Notes: a model not told the origin generated them from the letters alone. DNA of 64,000 bases from Streptomyces sp. A0642 (GCF_004795105.1 NZ_SSBL01000027.1:1-64000), one strand, 5' to 3'; numbered from the stretch's first letter, positions 15,618-25,607 are shown. Numbers and translations: made by a program.

Positions 15618-18496
15618 TGAACACCACCCCCCGGCGGGCACTGAGGCTCGCCTCCGCCCTGGTTGCGGCCGGGCTCACGCTGAGCGCCGTACCCGCCGTC
15701 GCCATGGCCGATGACAGTCGGCTGCTGGTCCTGAGCGACAGCCAGGCCGAGAGCCTGGAGCAGCGCGCGCAGATCGACGCGTACGCGACCGCCGACTCGG
15801 CACCGGTCGGCACCGGGGAGACCACCGCGGCCGACTCCGGCAGCCACTCCTCGCTGGACGAGGAGACCGGCACCAGCGCGGCCGGGGTCGCGATCAACCC
15901 CAGGGCCACGCTGGAGGGCCACCGCGGTCTCGGCGTCACGACGGCCGTCGGTGGCTCGAAGAGCGACTACTTCTCGCTCCACAGCCTCGGCACGGTCCAG
16001 CGCCGCACCGAGGACGGCACCACCGTGTGGCGCCGCGACAACGCCTCGCTGTATGCGGACTGGCAGGTCACCCCGACCCGCGCGTACCAGGTCGAACCGA
16101 ACCCGGCCCGCATCGTGATGGGCTTCAACGCGGTCAGCCCGTTCACCGCCGCCTCCGACCAGGGATACGCCACCGCTGATCTGACCGGCGACGGTGTGGA
16201 CGACGTGGTGTTCACCGCGAGCGTCGGCATCACCCCGTACCGTCCGTTCACTTCGCCGGGCTCGACGCTGCCCAACGGCACGTTCGTGACCGTCCTGGAC
16301 GGTAAAAGCGGCAAGACGCTGTGGAGCAAGCTCTACGCGGACGTCTTCAACGTCACCGTGGTCGGCAAAACGTTGATTGTCGCGGACAGCCCGTACTACA
16401 ACCTCAACTCGCCCAGGACGCAGACGGCGACGCTGACCGGCATCCGGTTCTCGTACACGTCCGGCGCGCTCACCCCGACCGACACCTGGACACACGACAC
16501 GGGCGCGCGCGTCAACGTCGCCTGGGGCGGCCTGGAGGACATCGGTGGTGGACTGCTGGCCGCCTCCTGGAACCAGCGCAAGACCAGCGCCACCGCCGCG
16601 TCCCGCAGTCGCACCCTGGTCCTGGACACCACGGACGGCCACCTGAAGTGGTCGACGGACAGTGCGCTCTACTCCCGCCAGCTGCATAGGGACGCCGCCC
16701 GTGGCCGGGTGGTCGCGCTGGAACAGTCGGACCTCTCCGACGGAATGCAGTACGCGCTGGCCGCGTACGACCCGGAGACCGGCGAGCGCACCACACTCGA
16801 CACCCGGGCCAACGCGCTGCCGCTGGGCCTGACACTCGGCGACGTGCGGGGTGACCGCAGGCCCGAGTACCTGGTGAGCGAGTCGACACTCGACTCCGCT
16901 CTCTTCATCAACTCCAACTCCGTCCGGGCCCTGAACGGTTCGGACCCCTCCACCGTTCTCTGGTCCCACACCGTCAAGCGTGCCGAGGACAACTCCAAGG
17001 ACGGCGGCGGCGCCTGGGGTATCAAGGTCGTCGACGGCAAGGTCATCGCGTCGTACCAGGTGGACGAGCACCGCGAGGATTCGGGCAACCCCGGCTCCAG
17101 CCGCGAGGCCGCGCTCACCGTACTGTCCGGCAACGACGGCGCCGTGCGATGGGAGCAGCGCGGTGTGGTCGCCTCGCAGCTCTACGCCCAGCCCGTCAGG
17201 ATCTCGGGCGACTGGCGCATCCGGACGGTCGACACCGACCAGAACATCCGGACCTACAGCCTCGGCGGCACGCAGAAGGACATCCAGCCGCTCCAGGGCG
17301 ACCTGTCCTCCGCGGTGGTGGTGGACGTCAACGGCGACAAGAAGAACGACTTGGTCCTTGGCGGTCAGTCCAACGGCGTCTGGGCCTACGACGGCCCCTC
17401 CCTGGTGGCCGGAAAGCCCGAACTGCTGTGGCAGTCCACGATGCCCGGCCAGATCCATCAACTGGCGAAGGCCGACACCAACGGCGACGGGCGCGACGAG
17501 ATCGTGGTCGCCGCCGATAGCGCGGCCGTGGTCCTGCAGGCGCGCGACGGCAAGACGCTCTCGACCATCGACGGCAAGGGCCGGTTCATCCGCTCGGTGA
17601 CCACGAGCGACCTCGACGCCGACCGCAAGGCCGAAGTCCTGGTGCCGACCGACAAGGTGCGCGCCTATACCGGCAGCGGCAAAGAGCTGTGGGAGTACGC
17701 GGCGCCGGCTGCGGCGGGCGACGTCGTCTTCTCGGACGTGACAGTGGCCGACGGCCGGGTACACACGCAGTACGCCAGCCGTGGCGCATACAACCTGGAG
17801 ACGCCGGCCGTGGCCGCTCTCGCCCTGCGCGCCCGGGACGGGAAGCCGGAGTGGACGGCCGTCCCGAAGGCTCCCGAGGGAACGAACGGCAAGGTGAGCG
17901 GGGCGGTGCTTCTGAACGGCGTCTTCACGTCGCCCGAGATCCCGTTCGCCCACGGGCACGCGGTCGTGCACGCCTGGACGACCTACGACACCGCCCCCCG
18001 CACCTTCATGGAGATCCGCGACGCCCGCACCGGTGAGGTACTGCTCACCGACCTGACCGGCGGCATCTCCACGGTCGGCAACTGGTTCACCGGCCCCGAG
18101 GGACTGGTCCTGGCCGGTACCGCGAGCCTGCGGACCTACTCCGCGGACCAGAAGTACAAGATGTACACGCTGCCGACGCTGCAGTCGGCCGGGTTCGCCA
18201 CCGGCCCGGACGGACGGCGGGTGCTGATCGCCGGCGTGGAGGCCGGCCTCTACGCCTACGACCCCGGCATCCTCGTCCAGAACCACAACTACCCGGCCGC
18301 GCTGGACTCGCTGACCCTGCAGGGTGCCCGGAACTTCTGCTCCGGCGACCTGGACGGTGACGGCAAGGACGAGGTCGTGTCGCTGAACTTCGACGAGTCC
18401 GGCTACGACCGGATGACGGAGCTCTCCGGAGCCCGCTACCTGCTGCAGAACAGCGGGATCCACCAGGCGACGATCACCACGCTCGACGCCTCCTGA
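15617..18496 (+). CDS. Secreted FG-GAP/VCBS-repeat beta-propeller protein, 959 aa
   Basis: A signal peptide covers about residues 1-32 (RRALRLASALVAAGLTLSAV, then AMA). Repeated calcium-binding FG-GAP loops follow: DLTGDGVDDVVF, DVNGDKKNDLVLGG, DTNGDGRDEIVVA, DLDADRKAEVLVPT and DLDGDGKDEVVSL. Together these predict one or two large extracellular beta-propellers. There is no enzyme motif. It begins in the stop codon of the upstream protease gene (TGATG). Such tight coupling suggests a fixed ratio, for example as a chaperone, inhibitor, anchor or substrate-binding partner of the protease. It is followed by a hairpin terminator. Confidence 0.85.
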   Translation: MNTTPRRALRLASALVAAGLTLSAVPAVAMADDSRLLVLSDSQAESLEQRAQIDAYATADSAPVGTGETTAADSGSHSSLDEETGTSAAGVAINPRATLEGHRGLGVTTAVGGSKSDYFSLHSLGTVQRRTEDGTTVWRRDNASLYADWQVTPTRAYQVEPNPARIVMGFNAVSPFTAASDQGYATADLTGDGVDDVVFTASVGITPYRPFTSPGSTLPNGTFVTVLDGKSGKTLWSKLYADVFNVTVVGKTLIVADSPYYNLNSPRTQTATLTGIRFSYTSGALTPTDTWTHDTGARVNVAWGGLEDIGGGLLAASWNQRKTSATAASRSRTLVLDTTDGHLKWSTDSALYSRQLHRDAARGRVVALEQSDLSDGMQYALAAYDPETGERTTLDTRANALPLGLTLGDVRGDRRPEYLVSESTLDSALFINSNSVRALNGSDPSTVLWSHTVKRAEDNSKDGGGAWGIKVVDGKVIASYQVDEHREDSGNPGSSREAALTVLSGNDGAVRWEQRGVVASQLYAQPVRISGDWRIRTVDTDQNIRTYSLGGTQKDIQPLQGDLSSAVVVDVNGDKKNDLVLGGQSNGVWAYDGPSLVAGKPELLWQSTMPGQIHQLAKADTNGDGRDEIVVAADSAAVVLQARDGKTLSTIDGKGRFIRSVTTSDLDADRKAEVLVPTDKVRAYTGSGKELWEYAAPAAAGDVVFSDVTVADGRVHTQYASRGAYNLETPAVAALALRARDGKPEWTAVPKAPEGTNGKVSGAVLLNGVFTSPEIPFAHGHAVVHAWTTYDTAPRTFMEIRDARTGEVLLTDLTGGISTVGNWFTGPEGLVLAGTASLRTYSADQKYKMYTLPTLQSAGFATGPDGRRVLIAGVEAGLYAYDPGILVQNHNYPAALDSLTLQGARNFCSGDLDGDGKDEVVSLNFDESGYDRMTELSGARYLLQNSGIHQATITTLDAS

Positions 18497-18515
18497 TCCC
18501 CGTCCCGAAGGACCG

Positions 18516-18552
18516 GTCAAGGCCCTCCGGCCGCAGGTCGGGGGGCCTTGAC
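18516..18552 (+). terminator. Hairpin terminator after FG-GAP gene
   Basis: GTCAAGGCCC (18516-18525) pairs perfectly with 18543-18552 around a 17-nt loop that can itself partly pair. It lies 20 bp after the TGA stop. It overlaps an in-frame TTG at 18548, which argues against that TTG being the start of the next gene. Confidence 0.8.
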
Positions 18553-18589
18553 GGTGCCCGGGGCGAGTGGCGTTAAAGTGACTGCCCTC

Positions 18590-21500
18590 ATGACCAGGGC
18601 ATACGTGGACGACCAGGACCCCACCGGGTGTCCCCCACTGCTCCGTCTGTACCTTTTCGGCGGATTCCGAGTGGAACGCGACGGCGGCTCGCCGCTCGCC
18701 GCCAAGTGGCCCCGCCCCAGCGCCCGCGCCCTGGTCAAGCTTCTCGCCGTCTCTCCCGGCCACAGCCTCCACCGCGAGCAGGCCATGGAGATCTGCTGGC
18801 CGGACGCCGACGCCCAGGCGTCCCTCGGCAGTCTGCGGGTCGCCCTGCACGCCGCCCGCCGCGCCATCGAGCCGGAGCTGGCGCCCCGGGCCTCCTCGTC
18901 CTACCTGACCAGCGAGGGCACCCTGCTGCGGCTCGATCCGCGGACGGTGGTGATCGACGCCGATACCGCGGAGACCCTTGCCGAACGTGCGCTGGCCGGG
19001 GGGTCAACGGCCGAGCTGACCACCGCACTCGCGGCGTTCACCGGTGAGCTGCTGCCGGAGGACCGGTACGCCCCGTGGGCCGCGATCCGCCGCGAGGAAC
19101 TGTCCGCGCTCCGTGATCGGGTGCGGCTCGCACTCGCGGAGGCGCATCTCGCGGAGAGCGAGACGGAGCTGGCCACCGAGGTGGCACTGCGCGCCCTGGC
19201 CGCCGCGCCCGCCGAGGAACGCGCGCACCGGGTCCTGATCGGCGCCTACCTGCGCCAGGGTCTGCGCCGGCAGGCCGTGCGCCAATACCACCTCTGCCGG
19301 GAAGCGCTGGACGCCGAACTCGGAGTACGCCCCGGGCCCGCGACCGAGCGACTGCATCTCCTCGCCCTGGACGCCGCGTCGGCCGTGGTGCCCGCCCACT
19401 CCGCTCCCGTGCTGCCCGCCGCGATCCGCACCCGGCCCGGCCCACCGCTGCGCGGCAGGGCCGAGGAGCTGGGCGCGCTGCTCGCCGCCGGCGGGCCGCC
19501 CGTGCGGCTGATCGGTGGCGAGGCAGGAGTGGGCAAGACACGGCTGACGGCAGAGGCGGCGCGGCGGGCAGCCGAGGCCGGGACGACCATCCTGTGGGGA
19601 GCGGGCCACGACGCCGAGGGTCACACACCTTACGGCGTTTTCGTCGAGGCTCTCGACGCCTGGCTCGCGGACCGACCCCCGTCCGAGCGGGCCGGAATCG
19701 GCGGAGAATATCCCGAACTCGCCTCGCTACTGCCCTCGTTGGGCCAGATCGGGGCGGCTGCGGAGCGCAGCCCCGAGGAGGAGCGCGACCGGTTGTTCCG
19801 GGCGGCGGCAGGACTGCTGGGCGATCTCGCGGTAGCCGCGCCCGTCCTGCTCGTCCTGGACGATCTGCACGCCGCCGACACAGGGTCGTACCAGTTGCTG
19901 AGCCATCTGGCCCGGCGTGCGGTGACCACACGGACGGACTGGCGTTTCGCCGTGACCTACCGTGCGGAGGAGCTGAGCGACGTGGACCCGCGGCGTACGG
20001 CACTGGACACGCTGGTGCGCCAAGGGCTCGCGCACCATGTGGAGTTGGGGCGACTGGGGCGTGCGGAGTGTCTGGCGATCGCTGAGGACGCGGGTGCGCG
20101 GACCGGGCTGGACCGGCTCTGGGAACTGTCGCTCGGCAATCCCCTGTTCGCCCTCGAGCTGGCCCGTACCCTCGACGAGGGCACCGATCCGGCCGAGCTC
20201 AGCGCCCCGGAGGGCGTACGGCAACTGGTCGCGGCGCGGCTGGCCCGGCTCGATCCAGCGGCGCGTCGCGTGGTCGAGGCGATATCGGTGGCGGGCGGAG
20301 GCACCGCGCTGTCCGAGGTGATGGATGTCGCCGGCCACGGGCTGCACCCGCCGCTCTCCGCCGCCGAGGCCGCTGATGCCGTGGACGCCGCGGTCCGGGC
20401 CTCGGTGGTGGAGGAGCGGCCGGTGGTGGTCGGCGGGCGGCCGCTTCCCGGCCTCATGTTCCGGCATCCGCTGGTGCGGCTGACCTGCTATGACGGGCTG
20501 TCCGCCGCCCGCCGCAGGCAGTTGCACTCGGCGTACGCGGAAGCGGTACTGCGTCGCAGGCCGGACGCGGTCGACACCCTTGCCTCGCACCTGTCGCGCG
20601 CCGACGATCCGCGCGCCACCCGGTACCTGCGGCAGGCCGCCGAGCGGGCCGCCGCGGTCTGCGCCAATGACACGGCCGACCGCTACTACGTCGAACTGAC
20701 CGCCCGCCTGGACGCGTTGGCCGCCGACGCCGCGCAGGCCCGGATCGAGCGGGGCGCCGTACTGCGCCGTATGGCCCGCTACCGGGAAGCGGCCGAGGTG
20801 CTGCGCGAGGCACTGGATGACATGGTCCGGCGAGGTGACCGGAACGGGCAGGTACTGGCCGCCGCGAGGCTGGCCGAAGTCCTCGTGAAGCACCGCTCGA
20901 CCGACGAGGCCGAGGAGCTCATGCGTACCTACCCGCCCCAGCCGCAGACACCGCCGCTGACCGCGGCAACCCACCACCTGGCGGCGGGGGTGCTCCAGTT
21001 CGTCGCCGGACGGTACGAAGAGGCGCATGCCTCGGCCTGCACCGCGCAGCAGGCCGCCGACGCCATTCCCGGCAGCGGACGGCGCGGGCTGCTGGCCCGC
21101 GCCCTGGGGCTCCAGGCCACGTCTCTGGGACTGGCGGGACGGCTGGCCGAGGCACGGCCGGCGGCCGACCTGGCGCTGCCTCACGCGGAGGCGTACGGCG
21201 ACCGTGAACTCCTCGTCACGGTCCTGTCGGTGCAACGGGAGCACGCCCGGCGCTCGGGCCACCTCGACGAGGCCGTCACAACCGGGCAGCGGGCGCTGCG
21301 CCTGGCCGAGCACACGGGAGACCCGACGGCGATCGCCTTCGAGCGCGCCAACCTGGCGGAATTGCACCTTCTGCTGAGGGAGTTCACCGAGGCGGACCGA
21401 TCCGCCAGGGCCGCGGTGCGTGAGACGGGCGGGCGTGACGAGTGGTGCACCCCCTACGCCCTGGTCGCTCTCGCCCGGGTCCTCATCAGGACCGGCGAGC

Positions 21501-21937
21501 CGGGTGCCGAGGAGCTGCTGGCCCGTGCGAAGGAGGTCGCAGGCGCCCAGGGCGACCAGCAAGCCGTGCACGAGGTTCGGACCGCGCAGGCCGAGCTGCT
21601 CATACGAGGAGGGCGCCCGGCCGAGGCGCTCACGCTGCTGGGTCACGGCAGCGGACCCGGCGCCGCGCATCTGGCTGCCTGGGCCGAACTGTTGTCGGGG
21701 CAACCCGAGCGGGCCGCCGGACAGGCGGCCGAGGAGACCGCACGCGCCGAGCGGGCGGGCGAACGCCTCTCCGAATCGGAAGCACGTACGGTGCACGCCG
21801 CCGCGCTCATGGCCCTGGGCCGGCGACGGGAGGCCATGGAAGAGTTCGACAGGGCCGAGGCCCTCGCCGCGGAACTCCACTATCCGGCAGGCGCGTTCAG
21901 GGCGGCACAGGCCCGCAGCCTGGACTTCGGCTCATAG
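18590..21937 (+). CDS. SARP/BTAD regulator with AAA ATPase and TPR region, 1115 aa
   Basis: The N-terminal winged helix and BTAD (about residues 15-260) include LYLFGGFRVERDGGS, LVKLLAVSPGHSLHREQAME and VRQYHLCREALDAELGVRPG. An AAA ATPase follows with Walker A LIGGEAGVGKTRL and Walker B PVLLVLDDLHAAD. A long TPR-like helical C-terminus extends to the end. Architecturally it is a large SARP/LAL-type regulator. The ATG at 18590 is preferred over the GTG at 18578 and the TTG at 18548, because the TTG lies inside the upstream terminator stem. It may regulate the adjacent protease/FG-GAP pair, though this is only inferred from position. Confidence 0.9.
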   Translation: MTRAYVDDQDPTGCPPLLRLYLFGGFRVERDGGSPLAAKWPRPSARALVKLLAVSPGHSLHREQAMEICWPDADAQASLGSLRVALHAARRAIEPELAPRASSSYLTSEGTLLRLDPRTVVIDADTAETLAERALAGGSTAELTTALAAFTGELLPEDRYAPWAAIRREELSALRDRVRLALAEAHLAESETELATEVALRALAAAPAEERAHRVLIGAYLRQGLRRQAVRQYHLCREALDAELGVRPGPATERLHLLALDAASAVVPAHSAPVLPAAIRTRPGPPLRGRAEELGALLAAGGPPVRLIGGEAGVGKTRLTAEAARRAAEAGTTILWGAGHDAEGHTPYGVFVEALDAWLADRPPSERAGIGGEYPELASLLPSLGQIGAAAERSPEEERDRLFRAAAGLLGDLAVAAPVLLVLDDLHAADTGSYQLLSHLARRAVTTRTDWRFAVTYRAEELSDVDPRRTALDTLVRQGLAHHVELGRLGRAECLAIAEDAGARTGLDRLWELSLGNPLFALELARTLDEGTDPAELSAPEGVRQLVAARLARLDPAARRVVEAISVAGGGTALSEVMDVAGHGLHPPLSAAEAADAVDAAVRASVVEERPVVVGGRPLPGLMFRHPLVRLTCYDGLSAARRRQLHSAYAEAVLRRRPDAVDTLASHLSRADDPRATRYLRQAAERAAAVCANDTADRYYVELTARLDALAADAAQARIERGAVLRRMARYREAAEVLREALDDMVRRGDRNGQVLAAARLAEVLVKHRSTDEAEELMRTYPPQPQTPPLTAATHHLAAGVLQFVAGRYEEAHASACTAQQAADAIPGSGRRGLLARALGLQATSLGLAGRLAEARPAADLALPHAEAYGDRELLVTVLSVQREHARRSGHLDEAVTTGQRALRLAEHTGDPTAIAFERANLAELHLLLREFTEADRSARAAVRETGGRDEWCTPYALVALARVLIRTGEPGAEELLARAKEVAGAQGDQQAVHEVRTAQAELLIRGGRPAEALTLLGHGSGPGAAHLAAWAELLSGQPERAAGQAAEETARAERAGERLSESEARTVHAAALMALGRRREAMEEFDRAEALAAELHYPAGAFRAAQARSLDFGS

Positions 21938-21979
21938 CCGCTCTCTCCGGCACCGACACGTTCGTATTCCCGGCGGAGT

Positions 21980-22660
21980 TCAGCCCGCCAGCCCACTGAT
22001 CGAGTCCCCGAGGTACTTGGCCCCGAGGATGATCAGGACCGTGGTCATGATGGCCGCGTTGTGGGCGGCCATCCACGCCTTCCATTCGCCGAGCACCTTC
22101 GCCGACTTCGCACCCCCCAGGAGATAGACGCCGAGCGGCAGCACAGTGCACAGGGACGCGATCAGCACCATGAGGACGGCTGCTACCGCCTTGCCGCCGA
22201 CCGAGGCCGTGCTGGAGGCGATGGAGACCGCGCCGCCGACGGCGAGGACCAGGTTCTTGGGGTTGGCGACGGCAAGGGCGGCCGCCAGGCCGGCCGCCTT
22301 GCCCGGGGTGAAGCTGTCGATCGCCTTCATCCAGCCCGGGGACTCGGACGCATGTCCCTCCCTCGGCCTGCCCTTCCACTGCTTGACCCCCATGAGCAGG
22401 AACAACACGCCGAGCCCCAGCTTCAGCCAGAGGGTCCAGGAAGCCGGCCCGCCGTCGCCCCCCGAGGCATCCCCGCCGGAGCCGGCGAGCACGACCGCCG
22501 TGACGACCACAGCGAGCGAGACCACCCAGCCCCCTGTGAAGGCGATGCCGTTGTGCCGGCCCTTGGGCGTGGCCAGCATGAGAATCACCGCGATCAGCGG
22601 CAGGGGACTGATGGCGATGCCGACGGCGGAGGCGAGCATCTGTCCGATGGCGTCGCCCAT
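21980..22660 (-). CDS. GAP-family (Sap/LysE-like) membrane protein, 226 aa
   Basis: Six predicted transmembrane helices. Typical features of the GAP/Sap family are AISPLPLIAVILMLATPKGR near the N-terminus, LGLGVLFLLMGVKQW in the middle, and ANPKNLVLAVGGAVSIA after the central loop. The family includes the mycobacterial sulfolipid-1-addressing protein and relates to LysE exporters. A role in export of a small or amphipathic molecule is inferred. It starts 6 nt after the DUF1254 stop and closes a three-gene operon. Confidence 0.8.
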   Translation of the reverse strand: MGDAIGQMLASAVGIAISPLPLIAVILMLATPKGRHNGIAFTGGWVVSLAVVVTAVVLAGSGGDASGGDGGPASWTLWLKLGLGVLFLLMGVKQWKGRPREGHASESPGWMKAIDSFTPGKAAGLAAALAVANPKNLVLAVGGAVSIASSTASVGGKAVAAVLMVLIASLCTVLPLGVYLLGGAKSAKVLGEWKAWMAAHNAAIMTTVLIILGAKYLGDSISGLAG

Positions 22661-22666
22661 GACGCG

Positions 22667-24019
22667 TCACCCCCTCGCTACGATGCGCGGCAACTGGTAG
22701 GTCCCGTCAAGGACGGACTGCCCCGGCGTGTACAGGCGGATCATGGGCCGGAAGTCGCCTTCCGGGGCGGGCAGCCAGTTCGCCGCGCCGTCAAGGTCGT
22801 CCGGCCGCTCCCGCTGGATGACGACGGTCAGCGAACCGTCCTCGGCGTACACCAGGCCAGGGGTGCGGTCGCCGAGCGAGTACCGGCCGGCCGGGTTGTC
22901 GACCAGGTAGTAGTCGGGGGTGCTGTACATGGTCACCGACCAGAACGACTCGACAGGCGGTGGCTGCTCGAAGCGCAGGGAGTAGGACCGGGATCCGTTG
23001 AGCTGCTTGCCGTCGGCGTCGGTGAAGGTGTGCGCGTACACCGCCTCGTAGCCGTGGTTGCCCCAGAGCGCGGCGCGTGCCGCGGCTGCCCGCACCAGGT
23101 AGGACGCCCTCCGGTCGGCGATCCGCCACTGCGGGGAGTTGATCGTCCCGATGCCGAAGTGGTCGAGGTTGTAGTCGAACAAGTGGGGGTTCATCTCCCA
23201 GGCGCCCGGGGGGTGTTCATCGTCGGCGGGCGGCTTCGACGCGGCCTCGACGCGCGCCTTCCCTGACACCGCCCCCTCGGTGAGTGCCTTGACGAGAGTG
23301 GGGTCGGCGTTCACGTACGGCGACGGACCCTCTTCGAGGAGGCCCAGTGGCTGGAAGCGCTCCTGGTGCTCCTGGTCGGGGCCGGCCGGTGGGTAGGCCG
23401 CCATCCAGACCCGGAGTTGCTCGAAGAAGCGCAGTTTCTCGGACACGTCGGGCTCCGGCTTCGGCAGACCTGTGCCATGAGTTTCCTGGTTCAGCGGAGT
23501 GAGGGTGAGCTGTTGTTGCAAGGCCCGCACCCGGGGCATGTCCTGGGGGCCGTCACAGGCATTGCGGCCGACGATCGAGATGACCGCGGTCGGGGCATCG
23601 ATCACCCCGCGCACCCCGTCAGGTGCGGCGCCCGCCCAGCCGGGCGGGACGACGAGCCAGTCACCCGCTTCCGTCCCGGTGGCGCGCTGTCCCAGGTACG
23701 CGAAGTTGTTGCTCCACACGTCCACGAACTGCAGGACGTAGTACACGCCGGCGGTGTCCGGGACGTGAAGCACGACCGGGCCGCCGGAGAGGTCGACCTG
23801 GGCGATCGAGTAGACGGTGTCGTTGTTCACCGAGACGAAGTGGGCGTCCGGGGTCGCCAATTTGGTGGAGTGCCCGAACCGGTTGAAGGGGGTGGGCGGC
23901 AGCGAGCCGAAGCCCTTGTGCATGAACGCGGAGATCATCGACACGTCGAAGACGAGTGGGTAGCCGTAGACGTACGCGTCTGCGGCCAGGTCGGCGAGGT
24001 TGTCGGTCCGGCTGGTCAC
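22667..24019 (-). CDS. DUF1254/DUF1214 domain protein, 450 aa
   Basis: The DUF1254 N-terminal domain includes AYVYGYPLVFDVSMI and HFVSVNNDTVYSIAQVDLSG. The DUF1214 C-terminal domain includes FWSVTMYSTPDYYLVDNP, GRYSLGDRTPGL and NWLPAPEGDFRPMIRLY. The biochemical role of this widespread family is not established. The start is a GTG (TSRTDNLAD) preceded by AAGGAG at good spacing. It is a paralogue of the next upstream gene, 11 nt away, and both belong to one operon with the GAP-family membrane protein. No signal peptide is seen, so it is probably cytoplasmic. Confidence 0.8.
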   Translation of the reverse strand: MTSRTDNLADLAADAYVYGYPLVFDVSMISAFMHKGFGSLPPTPFNRFGHSTKLATPDAHFVSVNNDTVYSIAQVDLSGGPVVLHVPDTAGVYYVLQFVDVWSNNFAYLGQRATGTEAGDWLVVPPGWAGAAPDGVRGVIDAPTAVISIVGRNACDGPQDMPRVRALQQQLTLTPLNQETHGTGLPKPEPDVSEKLRFFEQLRVWMAAYPPAGPDQEHQERFQPLGLLEEGPSPYVNADPTLVKALTEGAVSGKARVEAASKPPADDEHPPGAWEMNPHLFDYNLDHFGIGTINSPQWRIADRRASYLVRAAAARAALWGNHGYEAVYAHTFTDADGKQLNGSRSYSLRFEQPPPVESFWSVTMYSTPDYYLVDNPAGRYSLGDRTPGLVYAEDGSLTVVIQRERPDDLDGAANWLPAPEGDFRPMIRLYTPGQSVLDGTYQLPRIVARG

Positions 24020-24030
24020 GGCAGGCTCCT

Positions 24031-25347
24031 TCAGCGGTCGGCGCTCAGGGCGGGCAGCGTCCAGGAGCCGTCGAGGACCGAAGCCTCGGGGCCGTAGACG
24101 CGAATGGCGATGGTGAAGGGGCCGTTGGGGGCAGGCAGCCAGTTGGCCGCTCGCTTCGGGTCCTTCGGCCGGTCCTTGGCGATGTAGAGGGTCAGGCCGC
24201 CGTCGTCGTCGTGAACCAGACCGGGGGTGCGGTCGCCGATCGAGTACCGGCCGATGGGGTTGTCGACCAGCAGCCGCTCGGGCAGCCGGTAGATGGTCGC
24301 CGACCAGAAGTACCGCGCCGGCGGCAGCGCCCCGTGAGCGAAGTGGATGACGTGGTCGTGCGTCGCGGCGTTCGGTGGCCGGTTGCCCAGGTCGTCCTGG
24401 ACCCAGCCCGCGTACCACGCCTCGGCGGCCGGCAGACCGTACAGGCCCTTGTCGACGCCGACCGCCCGGGTCAGATAGTCGGTGCCGTGCTCGGCACGGG
24501 TACCGAACCAGTGGGTGGAGTCGACCGCGTCCTTCTTCGCCTCGTCGAGCCGGGCGCGGGCGTCCGCGATGCCCTGCTCGACCGCGGACCGAATCTCGGG
24601 GGCCAGCCCGGCGGGCTCGAACTCGCCGCTGCCCGTGACCCCGAGCGACGCGGCGAGCCGGTCCCGCAGGGAGCGTTCGGTGTCGAGTACCGGAAAGAAC
24701 TGGAGCAGGAAGTCCAGCAGGGTGAAGAACTCGACGGTCCCGAGGTCCTCCTCCCGCCAGACGGGCCACACCGGCTCGTCGACCGGGTGCGGCGCGGCCG
24801 AGCCGGTGAACTCCGACAACGGGCGCAGCCGGTACCCCGCCTGGATCTCCCGCAGGGCCGCTACGTCATCGGGTCCGGCCAGGTACGTGCGGCCCAGAAT
24901 CCCGACGAGGAAGGTGTCGGCCCGCAGCACACCCGCGATGCCCTGTGGGACCTCACCGTCCCAGCCGGGCCCGGCGATCAGATGGTCGCCCGCCTCCGGG
25001 CCGGTCGTACGGGCACCGATGTATCCGACGTACGAGGTGTCCAGATCGTGCACCGGCAGCACGTAGTACCGGTCCACGGCAGGCACCGACACCACCCACG
25101 GCTCGGCCCGCAGGTCGAGCCACGCCCACGAGTACGGGGTGTCGTTGTTCGGCGTCACCACGTCCGTATTGGCCGGAGTGAACGGCTCCGAGTAGTGCCT
25201 GAACCGCCCGAACCCTCCCACGTACCGGGGGTCCTCCGGGTCGATCGCCTGAGGGTACATCGTTCGGTAGTTCTCCAGGAGCGCGAATCCCCAGGTCCAG
25301 CCCTCTGCCGCGGCCTTCCGCGCCTCGTCGGCACTCACCTCAGGCAC
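24031..25347 (-). CDS. DUF1254/DUF1214 domain protein (paralogue), 438 aa
   Basis: Same two-domain family as its downstream neighbour: WTWGFALLENYRTMYPQAID and TDVVTPNNDTPYSWAWLDL (DUF1254), then FWSATIYRLPERLLVDNP, GRYSIGDRTPGLV and NWLPAPNGPFTIAIRVYG (DUF1214). The frame is open to a GTG at 25362, but that codon overlaps the AGGAGG ribosome-binding site. The GTG at 25347 (PEVSADEARK), correctly spaced from it, is the likely start. The two paralogues are clearly diverged, so the duplication is old. Function unknown. Confidence 0.8.
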   Translation of the reverse strand: MPEVSADEARKAAAEGWTWGFALLENYRTMYPQAIDPEDPRYVGGFGRFRHYSEPFTPANTDVVTPNNDTPYSWAWLDLRAEPWVVSVPAVDRYYVLPVHDLDTSYVGYIGARTTGPEAGDHLIAGPGWDGEVPQGIAGVLRADTFLVGILGRTYLAGPDDVAALREIQAGYRLRPLSEFTGSAAPHPVDEPVWPVWREEDLGTVEFFTLLDFLLQFFPVLDTERSLRDRLAASLGVTGSGEFEPAGLAPEIRSAVEQGIADARARLDEAKKDAVDSTHWFGTRAEHGTDYLTRAVGVDKGLYGLPAAEAWYAGWVQDDLGNRPPNAATHDHVIHFAHGALPPARYFWSATIYRLPERLLVDNPIGRYSIGDRTPGLVHDDDGGLTLYIAKDRPKDPKRAANWLPAPNGPFTIAIRVYGPEASVLDGSWTLPALSADR

Positions 25348-25607
25348 GTCACCCCTCCTCACCTATTGCTCGCATACCAGCCCAAAATTTTCACGTAACG
25401 GATCAATGCGCATCCGCAGCCCGTCGGGCCAGCAGCTGCCGTGCACCGCCTCAGGTGGGTGCTGCCGCACGTAACCGGATCGACGGTTCACCTGTTCGGG
25501 TTACTGCATGCGCGCCCGGCCGGACGAGAAGGCGTAATGAACTGGACGCCGGGTCGGAGGGAGCCAGCCATGGGGCACGCGACGAACACAGCTGCGGAGG
25601 TAACCAC

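Noticed and set aside
18548..18589. Upstream TTG start (18548) or GTG (18578) for the second SARP regulator
   Set aside because: The TTG is inside the right arm of the upstream terminator hairpin, and the ATG at 18590 is a simpler start. The GTG remains a minor possibility.
15461..18850. Open minus-strand frame of 1129 codons opposite the FG-GAP gene
   Set aside because: Antisense shadow of clear coding sequence, with no recognisable domains. It also crosses the terminator at 18516-18552.
19727..21880. Open minus-strand frame of 717 codons opposite the second SARP regulator
   Set aside because: Shadow of the BTAD/ATPase/TPR gene, with composition typical of antisense high-GC frames.
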